Source of the DNA: Pedobacter frigiditerrae
GTDB taxonomy: Bacteria; Bacteroidota; Bacteroidia; Sphingobacteriales; Sphingobacteriaceae
Reading direction: 5' to 3'
Assembly (NCBI RefSeq): GCF_032678705.1
Contig: NZ_JAVTSS010000002.1
Coordinates: forward strand, 1,364,001-1,428,000
Length of the DNA: 64,000 nucleotides
Shown in pieces: positions 1-10,200 of the stretch. The notes beneath the pieces are model-generated. The model made no database searches, was not told the origin of the DNA, and saw only the letters and a list, made by a program, of their open reading frames with translations. The translations under genes and the position numbers were made by a program. Numbering within the stretch: position 1 is the stretch's first letter; every line of letters begins with the position of its first letter.

Positions 1-740
1 CTAATCTACTTAAGGAGCAGTTAAACGAAAAAAATAGATTAGATAAAAAGAAAAGCGAACAAGCGGTTGTGTTAAATAACCTAAGTAAGGACGAGCGTAA
101 ATATAAACAAGACATTCAAAAAAATAGGCAGCAACAGGCGGCGATTCAGCGTCAAATAAATGCTGAAATCCAAAGACAGATTGCAATCGCTCGTAAAAAG
201 GCCGAAGATGAGGAGCGTGAGGCCGCTAGACAGGCTGCTCTAAAGGCAAAAGCCGATAACAAACCAGCACCAGTTAATATACCCACAAAACAAAAGACAA
301 ACAGTGAGGTGTTAAGGGCAACACCCGAAGCAGAAAGACTATCTACTGCTTTTGAAAATAACAGAGGTAGTTTGCCTGCTCCTGTTTCAAATGGGTACAT
401 AAGCACTCATTTTGGGATTAGTAAATTTGAGCAAGCTACTGTGAATGAGGAAGGAGTTAAGTATCATACTAGTGAAGATGCAAGTGTAAGAGCCGTATTT
501 AACGGCATAGTTACAAGTATTACTCCAGTTGCAGGAAGATATGTAGTTTTAATTAAACATGGGGAATATTTTACGGTTTATTATAATCTCAAAAGCGTAA
601 GCGTTGGAAGAGGTGCGAGTGTTACTACGAAACAAAATATTGGAGTTGTTGCTAACACAGATGGTGTTCCTGAGCTTGGCTTTCAAATCAGTAGAAGCGG
701 AAAAACTTTTTTAAATCCAGAAGCTTGGTTAGCTCGTTAA
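1..740 (+). CDS. EnvC-like murein hydrolase activator (5' partial)
   Basis: The reading frame is open from the window edge, so the true start lies upstream. The first ~75 codons are rich in K, E, Q and R and look like a coiled coil. Bases ~390-735 encode a LytM/M23-like fold (ISTHFGISKF, then GIVTSITPVAGRYVVLIKHG, YYNLKSVSVGRG and LGFQIS). In active M23 enzymes the zinc ligands lie in an HxxxD motif and a final HxH. Here the HxxxD position reads KYHTSED and the final HLHFE-type strand reads ELGFQIS, so the domain is probably not catalytic. A coiled coil followed by a degenerate LytM domain is the plan of EnvC, which activates cell-division amidases in the periplasm. The role is inferred from that architecture. 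Confidence 0.75.
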   Translation, partial: NLLKEQLNEKNRLDKKKSEQAVVLNNLSKDERKYKQDIQKNRQQQAAIQRQINAEIQRQIAIARKKAEDEEREAARQAALKAKADNKPAPVNIPTKQKTNSEVLRATPEAERLSTAFENNRGSLPAPVSNGYISTHFGISKFEQATVNEEGVKYHTSEDASVRAVFNGIVTSITPVAGRYVVLIKHGEYFTVYYNLKSVSVGRGASVTTKQNIGVVANTDGVPELGFQISRSGKTFLNPEAWLAR

Positions 741-762
741 TCTATTAGGCAAATTAATTGTC

Positions 763-770
763 TATATTTG
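763..770 (+). promoter_or_regulatory. putative -7 promoter box for tatA1
   Basis: TATATTTG is a full match to the Bacteroidota -7 consensus TAnnTTTG and lies 17 bases before the first tatA start. No clear -33 TTTG was seen at the expected distance. Confidence 0.4.
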
Positions 771-787
771 TATAAAATAAGTTTAAA

Positions 788-1171
788 ATGTATTCAAGCA
801 CGTTATTAGAGTTCTTAAATATGGGTGGTGGTGAGATGATGCTCATCATGGTGGCTGTACTTTTGTTATTTGGAGGTAAAAAATTACCCGAATTGGCAAG
901 AGGTTTAGGAAAAGGCATCAGAGAATTTAAAGATGCTTCGGAAGGTGTGAAGAGAGAAATCCATCGCAACATTAATTCCGTAACTAGTGAAGAAGAGACT
1001 AAGGAAGAAGAAAAAATTACAGAAGAAAATCATGCTGAACGTCATCATCCAACCGAAGTAGATGAACCAATTCAATCTGAATTAACTGAAGAAGTAAATC
1101 CTACATCAAGTGAAGAGGTAAAGCCTGAAATTGATGCAGAAGAAAAAGCGAAAAGAGATTCTTATTCGTAA
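788..1171 (+). CDS. tatA: TatA/E-family twin-arginine translocase subunit, long acidic tail
   Basis: This is a 127-residue Tat pore-forming subunit. A short N-terminal region is followed by one membrane helix (about residues 16-30, MMLIMVAVLLLFGG). The signature hinge and amphipathic helix FGGKKLPELARGLGKGI comes next. The rest is a Glu-rich, probably disordered tail of about 70 residues, much longer than in the second copy. TatA oligomers form the channel through which folded twin-arginine proteins cross the inner membrane. A second tatA follows 36 bases downstream; tatC is far away at 45.0-45.9 kb. TatA and TatB are hard to separate by sequence in this phylum, so a TatB-like role for this longer copy is possible. 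Confidence 0.9.
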   Translation: MYSSTLLEFLNMGGGEMMLIMVAVLLLFGGKKLPELARGLGKGIREFKDASEGVKREIHRNINSVTSEEETKEEEKITEENHAERHHPTEVDEPIQSELTEEVNPTSSEEVKPEIDAEEKAKRDSYS

Positions 1172-1207
1172 TTAAAAATTGATTAAAAAAACTAAATATA
1201 AAATATC

Positions 1208-1408
1208 ATGACACAACCAACCCTATTAGCGGCAATTGGGCCAATGGAAATTACATTAATCGTATTAGCCTTATTGTTATTGTTCGGAGGTAAAAAAATT
1301 CCAGAATTAATGCGTGGTTTAGGTAAGGGAATGAAAGAATTTAAAGATGGTAAAGACGGTATTGATAGCGATAATCCAAACAGCAATCAAAACCAAACCA
1401 AACCTTAG
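1208..1408 (+). CDS. tatA: TatA-family twin-arginine translocase subunit, short form
   Basis: This 66-residue protein has the same plan as its upstream neighbour. It has an N-terminal helix (MEITLIVLALLLLFGG), then GGKKIPELMRGLGKGMKEFK, then a short Asp/Asn/Gln-rich tail ending NQNQTKP. The hinge and amphipathic helix are nearly identical to the first copy, so the pair arose by tandem duplication. It is the minimal length expected of a true TatA. It probably shares a transcript with the first copy and perhaps with gatA, which starts 30 bases downstream. Confidence 0.93.
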   Translation: MTQPTLLAAIGPMEITLIVLALLLLFGGKKIPELMRGLGKGMKEFKDGKDGIDSDNPNSNQNQTKP

Positions 1409-1438
1409 TTCTATCGTTTCTTGATTTAAATTTAAACT

Positions 1439-2860
1439 TTGAAGAAATATACCTCTTTAACGGAGATACAAGGAGAACTTGCGCAAAAGCAGTTAACCTT
1501 ATCACAGTTAATCACTCATTATTTTGAGCAAATAGAAAAAAATCAACACCTCAATGCTTTTAATGAGGTGTTTTTTGATTCCACAAAAAAGCAAGCTGAT
1601 TTAGTTCAACAAAAAATTGATAAAGGCACCGCTGGCAAACTTGCTGGTATGGTTATCGGTATTAAAGACAACATTTGTTACCTAGACCATCAGGTTTCTG
1701 CTTCATCTAAAATGTTGGAAGGTTTTGTGTCTCCATATTCTTCAACTGTTGTTAATCGTTTACTGGCTGAAGATGCCATTATCATTGGCAGATTAAATTG
1801 CGATGAATTTGCGATGGGTGGCTCAAATGAAACCTCTTATTTCGGGCCAGTTAAAAACGCTATTGATGAAGAAAGGGTTGCTGGAGGTTCTTCTGGCGGT
1901 TCGGCAGTTGCTGTTCAGGCAGATATGTGTTTGGCTGCATTAGGTACAGATACTGGCGGTTCTGTTCGTCAACCTGCTGCATTTTGTGGTAACATTGGCT
2001 TTAAACCTACCTACGGCCGCATTTCTCGTTATGGCATTATAGCTTACGCATCTTCTTTCGACCAAGTTGGCACCATCACTACATCAGTTAGCGATGCTGC
2101 TTTATTATTAGAAGTTTTAGCAGGTGTTGATGATGCTGATAGTACAGTTTCGTCTCTTCCTGTTCCAAAATATTCTCAAAATTTATCGCAAGGCGGAAAT
2201 AAAAAAATAGCTGTTTTAAAAGAGACCATTGAGAATGATGCTTTGGATTCTGAAATTAAAGCTGCCATTTTAAACGCGATTGAAACTTTAAAATCTCAAG
2301 GGCATAGTATAGAGTACGTTTCGTTTGATTTATTAGATTACATGGTTCCTGCTTATTATGTGTTAACCACAGCCGAAGCTTCATCTAATCTTTCTCGTTA
2401 TGACGGCGTTCATTATGGTTATAGAAATACACAGGCCGAAAGTTTAAACAACTTGTACAAAACATCTAGAGCTGAAGGTTTTGGCGAAGAGGTAAAGCGT
2501 AGAATTATGCTTGGAACATTTGTTTTAAGCGCAGGATATTACGATGCCTATTATCAAAAAGCACAACAGGTTCGTCGATTAATTAGAAACAAGGTTGATG
2601 AATTGTTAGGTAAATATGATTTTTTATTAAGTCCTGTTACACCAACACCAGCTTTTAAAATTGGCGAAAATATGCAAGACCCGTTGGTGATGTATATGGC
2701 AGATATTTATACGGTTTTAGCCTCATTGGCTGGTATTCCGGCAGTTGCTTTGCCCTTGGGCAATAATAAAAGCGGTTTACCGTTAAGTGTTCAGTTAATG
2801 ACCAAACACTTTAACGAGCAAGAGTTGCTCAATTTATCACATAGTTTTTTAAACGAATAA
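1439..2860 (+). CDS. gatA: Asp-tRNA(Asn)/Glu-tRNA(Gln) amidotransferase subunit A
   Basis: GatA is the amidase subunit that releases ammonia from glutamine for the transamidation of mischarged Glu-tRNA(Gln) or Asp-tRNA(Asn). The amidase-signature triad is visible as Lys76 (GIKDN), Ser151 (AGGSSGGSA) and Ser175 (TDTGGSVRQP); the spacings of 75 and 24 match the family. The length of 473 is normal. The start is TTG at 1439, giving MKKYTSLTEI; no upstream ATG in frame fits better. gatB and gatC are not in the window, so the complex is encoded at scattered sites, as is common in Bacteroidota. Confidence 0.95.
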   Translation: MKKYTSLTEIQGELAQKQLTLSQLITHYFEQIEKNQHLNAFNEVFFDSTKKQADLVQQKIDKGTAGKLAGMVIGIKDNICYLDHQVSASSKMLEGFVSPYSSTVVNRLLAEDAIIIGRLNCDEFAMGGSNETSYFGPVKNAIDEERVAGGSSGGSAVAVQADMCLAALGTDTGGSVRQPAAFCGNIGFKPTYGRISRYGIIAYASSFDQVGTITTSVSDAALLLEVLAGVDDADSTVSSLPVPKYSQNLSQGGNKKIAVLKETIENDALDSEIKAAILNAIETLKSQGHSIEYVSFDLLDYMVPAYYVLTTAEASSNLSRYDGVHYGYRNTQAESLNNLYKTSRAEGFGEEVKRRIMLGTFVLSAGYYDAYYQKAQQVRRLIRNKVDELLGKYDFLLSPVTPTPAFKIGENMQDPLVMYMADIYTVLASLAGIPAVALPLGNNKSGLPLSVQLMTKHFNEQELLNLSHSFLNE

Positions 2861-2867
2861 TTTTTTT

Positions 2868-2932
2868 CGTCATATCGAAGAAGGAACGACTGAGATATCT
2901 GATTAACAGATTTCTCCTAACGTCGAAATGAC
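2868..2932. repeat. GTCATTTCGA-type interrupted palindromic repeat
   Basis: The arms CGTCATATCGA and CGTCGAAATGAC flank a region containing ATATCTGATTAACAGAT, itself a hairpin. It fills the gap between gatA and the transglycosylase gene. Related GTCAT-bounded elements lie at 39063, 50997, 51067 and 56781. Confidence 0.55.
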
Positions 2933-2949
2933 AAAGATTAAAATAGCCT

Positions 2950-4371
2950 ATGAGAAGAATAGTACTAACCCTGTTGAGTTTTTTAGCTTTTTTTTCTGCT
3001 CAAGCTCAAAATCCTGTAAAACCGATAGCCATCGGTTCTGCACAAAGTGACTCTCTTTTTAAAAAGATTACCAGTGCAACTCCAGATACCGTTTCTGTTC
3101 CCGTTGTAAATGATTTATTATTCTATAATCAGAACTTAACTTATAAACTTCGTTTAGATTCTATTCAGAAAACCGTGCCACTAAGCTATAATGAATACGT
3201 TCAAAATTTCATTGATGTTTTGGGAAAGCAAAAAGATAGAATGGGCAAAATGTTGGGTCTTTCAACTTATTATTTCCCGATATTCGAGGGGGCTTTAAAA
3301 GCTTATAATATTCCTGCTGAAATTAAATACCTGCCAATTATTGAATCATCGATGAATCCACACGCTATTTCTAGGGTTGGCGCAACTGGGATGTGGCAAT
3401 TTATGTTTGGTACTGCAAAAGCTTATGGCTTAAATATGGATAACTTTGTTGACGAACGCAAAGACCCAATTCAGGCAAGTTATGCTGCGGCTGCTTATTT
3501 TAGAGATGCTTACGAAGAACTAGGCGATTGGCTTTTAGCCATTGCAGCTTACAACTGCGGAAAAGGAAACGTTACCCGTGCTATCGATAAAGCTGGTTCT
3601 AGAGATTTTTGGGAAATTAGAAAATTCTTACCTAAAGAAACTCGAGATTATGTGCCTGCATTTATAGCTGCGGTTTATTTAATGAATTATTCTCAAACTC
3701 ACGGTATTGTATCTCAAGCGCCATCTATCAATTTAAAAACAGATACCATTCAGGTTAATCATTTTGTGGCATTGGCCGATATTGCTAAGGCAATTAATTA
3801 TGATGAATCTACTTTGTATGGATTAAATCCGTCTTATAAAAAGAAGATTGTAAATGGAACAAATGGTTTACCGAAAAGGTTAATATTGCCAAGAATAGAC
3901 CAAAATGATTTTGCTAAACTTTATGATGTTTTAAATAATGATATTGAAACAGATAGAAGTGTTTTCTTAGCATCTACAGATGATGTTAGGGATTTGCGAA
4001 AAAAAGCTTTGGCAAATAAACCCATCGTTACTAAACCAAAAAGTAACCTGTACAAGGTTAAGCCTGGTCAGAATTTAACTATAATAGCTAACCTATTTAA
4101 GGTAGAAGTTCAAGATTTAAAAGTTTGGAATGACTTAAAAAGCAATACAGTTATTCCAGGGCAAAGCTTAAAAATCTATGGTTCAAATGTTGCCCCACTT
4201 CCTAAAAAAATAGCAAAGCCAGAATTTATTACTTATAAAGTTAAAGCTGGAGATACCCTATCAGGCATAGCCGAAAAATTTGATGGCGCAACTGTTGCGA
4301 GTATCAAAAAGACTAATGGATTAAAAAAAGCTGCTTTACAACCAGGTATGGTTTTGAAGATAAAGAGCTAG
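2950..4371 (+). CDS. lytic transglycosylase with two LysM domains (MltD-like)
   Basis: This secreted murein lytic transglycosylase of 473 residues has a signal peptide ending at AQAQ (about residue 20). An SLT (GH23) catalytic domain covers about 105-240. The catalytic Glu is E132 in IIESSMNPHA, followed by GATGMWQFM and AAYNCGKGNVTRAI, all family hallmarks. Two C-terminal LysM repeats lie at about 366-410 (YKVKPGQNLTIIANLF) and 428-472 (YKVKAGDTLSGIAEKF) and should bind peptidoglycan. The enzyme cleaves the MurNAc-GlcNAc bond, forming 1,6-anhydro-MurNAc. It appears to be a single gene, with repeats on both sides. Confidence 0.93.
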   Translation: MRRIVLTLLSFLAFFSAQAQNPVKPIAIGSAQSDSLFKKITSATPDTVSVPVVNDLLFYNQNLTYKLRLDSIQKTVPLSYNEYVQNFIDVLGKQKDRMGKMLGLSTYYFPIFEGALKAYNIPAEIKYLPIIESSMNPHAISRVGATGMWQFMFGTAKAYGLNMDNFVDERKDPIQASYAAAAYFRDAYEELGDWLLAIAAYNCGKGNVTRAIDKAGSRDFWEIRKFLPKETRDYVPAFIAAVYLMNYSQTHGIVSQAPSINLKTDTIQVNHFVALADIAKAINYDESTLYGLNPSYKKKIVNGTNGLPKRLILPRIDQNDFAKLYDVLNNDIETDRSVFLASTDDVRDLRKKALANKPIVTKPKSNLYKVKPGQNLTIIANLFKVEVQDLKVWNDLKSNTVIPGQSLKIYGSNVAPLPKKIAKPEFITYKVKAGDTLSGIAEKFDGATVASIKKTNGLKKAALQPGMVLKIKS

Positions 4372-4415
4372 GTTAAATCTAAAGTCTGTATTTTTATTTC
4401 CAAGAACCACAATCT

Positions 4416-4520
4416 TTTCTTAAATAAACCTGATAGCGCCGGCAGCCCCGAATTTTTATGAGGGCTATAGGCAATAGCAGGACTGATTTTGCTTAACTGC
4501 TACTGCCCCCGCTTTTCTAA
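4416..4520 (+). repeat. dispersed structured repeat, copy A (AATAAACCTGAT family)
   Basis: This shares TTTCTTAAATAAACCTGAT, AGCCC, TTTATGAG, AGCAGGACT and GCTTTTCTAA, in the same order and orientation, with 10892-11010. The middle can pair through GC-rich arms (AGCCC with GGGCT). It lies between two converging genes. No open reading frame is shared between the copies. Confidence 0.6.
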
Positions 4521-4561
4521 AAAAGAGCATAATTAAATGTTGTTCTGTGGTATTACTTGTT

Positions 4562-4600
4562 AATAAAAAAGGCTTGAGAATGATTAGTTCCCAAGCCTTT
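4562..4600 (-). terminator. Rho-independent terminator of the SusC-SusD-endonuclease unit
   Basis: Read on the minus strand, AAAGGCTTGGGAA pairs with TTCTCAAGCC (one mismatch) and is followed by TTTTTTATT. It lies directly after the stop codon of the endonuclease gene at 4620, as expected for the end of the minus-strand unit 10565-4620. Confidence 0.8.
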
Positions 4601-4619
4601 GAGGTGATGTTTTTTTTAT

Positions 4620-5456
4620 TTATAAATTAACCGTCGCTATAACGGGGAAATGATCAGAAGGATACTTCCCGAAGTAAGTATCTGTTAAAATGCCCCATCT
4701 GGTAACTTTAAATTGTTTTGACATAAAGATGTGGTCAATAACGCCCATTCCGCGAGGAGTTCTAAACCCATTGCTAGATGAGTTATTGTAGTAAGGATAT
4801 TTAACATCGGTAAATGTGTCTTTGATTACACCAGAGTTTGCTATTGATAAATACCATTCGCTCTCTCTATTTCCATTAAGATCACCGGTTAATAAAACAG
4901 GTTCATTAGCAGCTATTTGCTTTATTTTCTGAACCATTAATTTGCCACTTTCTTTGCGAGCCACAACGCCTTGATGATCAAAGTGAACATTAAAAGTGTA
5001 GAATTTTTTATTGGTCTTTATATCTTCTAGGTAAACCCAAGAGCATATTCTGTTACAACATGTGGCATCCCAACCTTTGCCAGGTGTATTAGGTGTTTCT
5101 GACAACCAAAAATCACCACTTTTTAATAACTTAAACCTGTCTTTTTTATAGTAAATAGCTGAATGCTCTCCGGCCTCTTTACCATCATCACGACCACGAC
5201 CATATCTTGCATATTCTGGCAAAGTCTTGCTTATGTCGTCTAATTGATTTTTTAGTCCTTCTTGAACGCCGAAAACGTCAAATTCATGGAAGCGAATGAG
5301 GTTAGAAACTATTGGGGCACGATCAATCCAGAGATTTCCAGAATCTCTTGGGTTATCATATCTGATGTTAAAAGTGGCGATGTTAAATGATTGTGCACTT
5401 GTGCTAAATGATGTCATGGCAAACATCAAAACAATGAATAAGAATTTTAATTTCAT
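4620..5456 (-). CDS. secreted endonuclease/exonuclease/phosphatase-family protein
   Basis: This 278-residue protein has a signal peptide ending near STSAQ (residue 22). The metal-dependent EEP (DNase I-like) fold is shown by IATFNIRYDN (Asn30), GVQEG (Glu66), NVHFDH, LLTGDLNGN and the terminal PSDHFPV with its catalytic Asp-His. Family members hydrolyse phosphodiester or phosphomonoester bonds in DNA, inositol phosphates, sphingolipids or phosphorylated glycans; the substrate here is unknown. The gene lies 21 bases after the susD-like gene and is probably co-transcribed with it. The enzyme may therefore act on the ligand imported by the SusC/D pair (inference). It is followed by a strong terminator. 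Confidence 0.88.
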   Translation of the reverse strand: MKLKFLFIVLMFAMTSFSTSAQSFNIATFNIRYDNPRDSGNLWIDRAPIVSNLIRFHEFDVFGVQEGLKNQLDDISKTLPEYARYGRGRDDGKEAGEHSAIYYKKDRFKLLKSGDFWLSETPNTPGKGWDATCCNRICSWVYLEDIKTNKKFYTFNVHFDHQGVVARKESGKLMVQKIKQIAANEPVLLTGDLNGNRESEWYLSIANSGVIKDTFTDVKYPYYNNSSSNGFRTPRGMGVIDHIFMSKQFKVTRWGILTDTYFGKYPSDHFPVIATVNL

Positions 5457-5477
5457 TTTATTTAAATTTATGGATAA

Positions 5478-7253
5478 TTAAAACCAACCTGGATTTTGAC
5501 CAAGGGCTGGATTCCTGAGTGCATCTGCCTGAGGAATTGGGTAATAATATTGTTTATCGCTCCATTTTCTAGAGATTTCATTCATCCAAATTAGTTGGCC
5601 AGAAGTTCCGTTTTTTAATCTTTGCGAGTTAACTTTTCCGCCAATTGTATTGGAAACATCTACATAAGTAACGCCTGTAACTGCGGGAGTTGGTTTTGTA
5701 CCCTGATAAAATGCAACATCTAAAATGCCATCTTCATTTAAGTCCATTGGTGTGTTAAGGGCTGGCACGTAAAATCCATTCCATTCTTTCTCCATTAGTT
5801 CACCTCTTTTCCATCTCAAAATATCGCTAAATCGTAGTCCTTCTAAACTCAATTCAATACCTCGTTCCCTTCTAATTTCTAAAATACTAGCATCTGTAAT
5901 ATTCGGGAAATAGTTAGCAACTAGATAAGGGTCAACTGTTGTAGGTTTTGTAGTTAAACCACCTGTAATACCGGCTCTAGAACGCAATTTGCCAACTGTC
6001 AAAATCCAATCTTGATCTGTAAGTGTTCCCAACTCTGCTTTTGCTTCAGCATAATTTAGCAATATTTCTGCATATCTCATCATGCTAATAGAGTTAATAT
6101 TTAATGCTCCAGCATCGTAATACATATCGTCTAAAGTCCATTTAATTGGCTGATATCCTGTAAATGTATAAGAAAATACCGGTGGAGCTGGAACTTGTGT
6201 GCCGCCACTTATTCTTTTATAATCTGCAGAACGAATAGTTTGTTTAAGCCTTAAATCTCTATTTTTTACCTCATCCTTAAATAACATAGTTGGATAGTTA
6301 GGGTTGTCTGTGTAAGGTGTTCCATCAATATTAAGATAGGTATTGATAAAGGTTCTTGTAAAACTAGCTTTTGCACCATATGTTCCGCTGGTCCACCACC
6401 AGTTTGCCTCGTTTAAAACATTTAAGGTTAAATCGCATATTGAAGACAACATGACTTCGCTACTAACTGGTGTTGGATTAATAAATACCTGACGATAAGA
6501 GCTATTCGTTCCACCTGCGGTGTTAATAGAATAGGTGTTTTTATCCATTATTATTTTTGCAGCACTGGCAGCATTGTTTAACCATTCTGTTGCTGTATTT
6601 TGCAAATTTAACTCCGTGTGGTATTTTCTAAAAGTACCTTCAAATAGACAAATTCTAGATTTTAATCCTAATGCTACGTCTTTTGTAATGGTGCTTCTAG
6701 AAGGGTCATTTACACTTTTGATGTTCTCAGCTGCATAATTTATATCGGCTAATACAGAATCCATCACTAGAGTTCTTTTATCACGCCCGTTATAAAGTGT
6801 TGGGTCGGTAACTTCAAGTGGTTTATTTATCCATGGCACATCTCCAAATCTTTTTACTTTTTCAAAGTAAAAATAGGCCCTAAAAAACCTCGCTAACCCT
6901 AAATAATTTCTCCTAGCTTCAGGTGATATTTTTTGGTCAATGTTATTTACAATGAAATAATTAATGTTTCTTAAATCACCCCAGCTCCAGCCAGAACTTA
7001 AGTTTGGTGCATAAACACCTTCTTGTATAAAACTGGGTACTTCTTTAACGGCTAAATAATCAGACATGGCATCCAAGCTTGTAGAGTTACCTGGTAAAAT
7101 GCTGTAGAATGAATTTGCATACAATTGTAATCCATTTTCACTACCAAAAATTGCAGATTTTGAAGCAGTGGATTGGGGTTCTTGGTCTAGTTTCTTGCAA
7201 GCGGTTACTACGCTAATGACAACTAAAAGCAACCATAACTTATTTATTTTCAT
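5478..7253 (-). CDS. SusD/RagB-family outer-membrane nutrient-binding lipoprotein
   Basis: This 591-residue lipoprotein has a signal peptide with a lipobox ending at Cys19 (SVVTACKK). SusD traits are the early helical region with YFRAYFYFEKVKRFGDVPW, the later LNYAEAKAELG and IRRERGIELSLEGLRFSDILRWKRGE, and a C-terminal PIPQ..LRNPALGQNPGW. SusD proteins cap the SusC channel and capture glycans or other nutrients at the cell surface. The gene starts 24 bases after the susC-like stop, so the pair is one unit. The ligand cannot be read from sequence; no glycoside hydrolase is nearby, only the EEP-fold enzyme. Confidence 0.95.
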   Translation of the reverse strand: MKINKLWLLLVVISVVTACKKLDQEPQSTASKSAIFGSENGLQLYANSFYSILPGNSTSLDAMSDYLAVKEVPSFIQEGVYAPNLSSGWSWGDLRNINYFIVNNIDQKISPEARRNYLGLARFFRAYFYFEKVKRFGDVPWINKPLEVTDPTLYNGRDKRTLVMDSVLADINYAAENIKSVNDPSRSTITKDVALGLKSRICLFEGTFRKYHTELNLQNTATEWLNNAASAAKIIMDKNTYSINTAGGTNSSYRQVFINPTPVSSEVMLSSICDLTLNVLNEANWWWTSGTYGAKASFTRTFINTYLNIDGTPYTDNPNYPTMLFKDEVKNRDLRLKQTIRSADYKRISGGTQVPAPPVFSYTFTGYQPIKWTLDDMYYDAGALNINSISMMRYAEILLNYAEAKAELGTLTDQDWILTVGKLRSRAGITGGLTTKPTTVDPYLVANYFPNITDASILEIRRERGIELSLEGLRFSDILRWKRGELMEKEWNGFYVPALNTPMDLNEDGILDVAFYQGTKPTPAVTGVTYVDVSNTIGGKVNSQRLKNGTSGQLIWMNEISRKWSDKQYYYPIPQADALRNPALGQNPGWF

Positions 7254-7277
7254 AATAATATTTTTTAGTTCTTATAA

Positions 7278-10200
7278 TTAAAAGGTTAAGCTTAAGCCAA
7301 GAGAATAGCTTTTTAGCAAAGGATAATTATATCCATCTCCATTTGTGGCACCTGAATTAAAACCTTGATCGGCTGGTACTGTATTCTCCACATCAAGTGT
7401 TTTTGTTATTTTGTAAAGTGGAGTGTAGGTAAATAAATTCTCTCCAGAGAAGTAAATCCTTGCGCTACTAGCCTTGAATTTTGATACCCATTTTGCAGGT
7501 AAATTATAGCCCACTTGAATATTCTTCATTCTGATGTAAGCCACATTTTGCAAGTATTTTGTTTGCGCCACGCCTAAAGTTCTGTTGGTGTTTGATGAAG
7601 CAGCACGAGACATTGTTCTAGGGAAATAAGCATTTGTATTTTCTGGTGTCCACATGTTACCTAAATGGAAAGTGGGTATATTATTATATGGACGATTATA
7701 TTGTCCCCAGAAAAATTCTGTTTCTGTACTCGGGTACCAATCTTGTTTAGCTACTCCCTGAAAAAATGTAGAGAAGAAAAAGTTATTCCAGTCTGCACCG
7801 ATACTAACACCATAAGTATATCTTGGAGCGGCATTACCAATAATTTTTCTATCCCCAGGGTCATTTACGGTGTTTTTACCAACATTGATAAAACCATCTT
7901 TGTTTAAATCTTGTAATTTGATATCTCCAGGATACCAAATGTTTGTTGGTGATGCCCTCATTTGCGGACTTTGTTTCGCATGAGCATCGATATCAGCTTG
8001 GTCAATAAAAAAACCCTCTGTGGTGTACCCCCAAATTTCACCGATGGTTTGTCCAACGTAATAATCTGAAAGTAACTTATCTGGATTGTTATACTTAGTT
8101 ATTTTAGATGTGTTATCTGCCACCGTTAACCTGATGTTATAGTTAATAGGTTTCTTGGTATTAATTTTATCTCTCCAAGTTAAACTAAGTTCCCAGCCTT
8201 TTGTGCGTAAATCTGCATAATTACCTTTTGGTACAGTTGCACCAAAAACAGCTGGTGCAGTTAAGCCTACAGTAAACATATCTGTAGTGTTACGGATGTA
8301 GGCATCTCCTGTAATTGTTAAACGGTTAGCTAACATAGAAATATCTAAACCGATGTTGCTTGTGGTTGATGTTTCCCAAGTTAAGCCATCAGGTAAAACA
8401 CCAGGCTGACCAGTACGTTGAGGTTTTACCCCACCCAAAATGATACTAGATTGAGAGATAGAAAAATTCTCCTGGAACAAATATGATCCGATATTCCCGT
8501 TTCCAAGTGAACCATAAGATCCTCTTATTTTTAAATCAGATATGAATTTTGGTGATACTTTCCAAAATGGCTCTCCGGCAATTCTCCACCCTGCAGAAAC
8601 CGATGGGAAAAAACCAAACCTTTGGTCTGATGGGAATTTTGATGAACCATCATACCTTGCATTTACTTCTAATAAGTACCTATCTTTAAAAGCATAGTTA
8701 AGTCTAGAAAATCCTCCAAAAACATTCCATTTTTCGTAACCACCGCCAGTTGTAATTGCCTGGCCAAGTGCTAAGTTTAAATCAGTTGCATCTTCGAAAA
8801 TGATACCATTTCTTTGAGCTGCTAAGCGTTTATAAGTAGACTCTTCGTAGTTATAACCTGCCATTATTTTAAAATAGTGTGCATCAGAAAATGTATCTTC
8901 ATAAGACGCATAAAGATTGTTAGCAATGTATTGCGTTTCTCTTCTGTCGTATAATAGGTCATTAGTTGTCGTTCCTAAATAAGAAATAACTCCTGGCTTG
9001 TTACTATAAGGCAACTGTACTCTCTTTTGTTCAACGTCGTTATTTGTTATGCGAAAGGTAAAATCGCCATTAATGCTTAGTTTATCTTTTAAGAACTTAG
9101 AAGACAATGAGGTTGTATTTCTAAAAACCTGTCTTTTGGTATCAGAACCACTTTTGCCATAAAAATAATCTCCAGGGCCGTAAGCTGCAGACATTGATAA
9201 GGATCCGTCTGGATTGAACATAACCGATGTTGGGTGAGCTTCATCGGCAATATTTCTCCAAACACCACCACCTTCACCAACACTTAATGGGTTATGATAG
9301 TTCATTACAGAGAAATCGGCATTGTTATCTAACTTTAACCAAGGAAGCAATTGAATAGCTCCTCTGGCTCTAAAGTTCTTCATGCTATAATCATCAGAGT
9401 TATATCTAAACAAACCAGCTTGCTTTTGATACCTGCCAGAAACTAAATATGAAATTTTTTCTCCACTTCCGGTTAAAGAAAGATTGTGCTCATTTGCACC
9501 AGTATTTTCTTTGTATAATTGCTCGTAAAAATCGGTGCTGCCATAATAAACATACTCTCCTGTGCTTGGATCTATCTCTACCTGATTATAAGGCTGGCCA
9601 GACTCTGCTCTTCTCTTAAACTCGTTCAAATATGCTTGCGAGAATTTTTGAGACTTGTTAGCATTTTGAGGGAAAGCGCCATCTCCATTTACAAATGCTT
9701 CTGCAAACATTCTTGCCCAAGTATAACCATCTGTTACAAAATCGGGAACTTGTAGAGGACTTTTGGTGGCGTAATTTGTAGAATAGTTAACTGTAGTTTT
9801 ACCTCCAATTGGTTTTTTTGTAGTGATCAATATTACACCGAAAACAGCTCTTGCTCCATAAATTGAAGAAGCTGCAGCATCTTTTAGCATGGTTACAGTT
9901 TCTACATCATTTGGATTAAGCAAACTTGGGTCTCCCTCTACGCCATCAATCAAAATTAAAGCATTACCACCTTGCCCAATAGAAGTTGTACCCCTAATGT
10001 TATAGCTCGGAGATTGCGTTGGTCTACCGTCCATCATCTTTAAGTTAAGGTTTGGTAATGCGCCTTGTAAACCTTGAGTTAAATTGGTAATTGGCCTGTT
10101 TTCTAAAGCTTTTGAAGTAACTTGATCTACAGCACCAGTTAAATTCTCTTTCTTTTGTGTGCCATAACCAACCACTACAACCTCGCTCAATGATTTTTGA

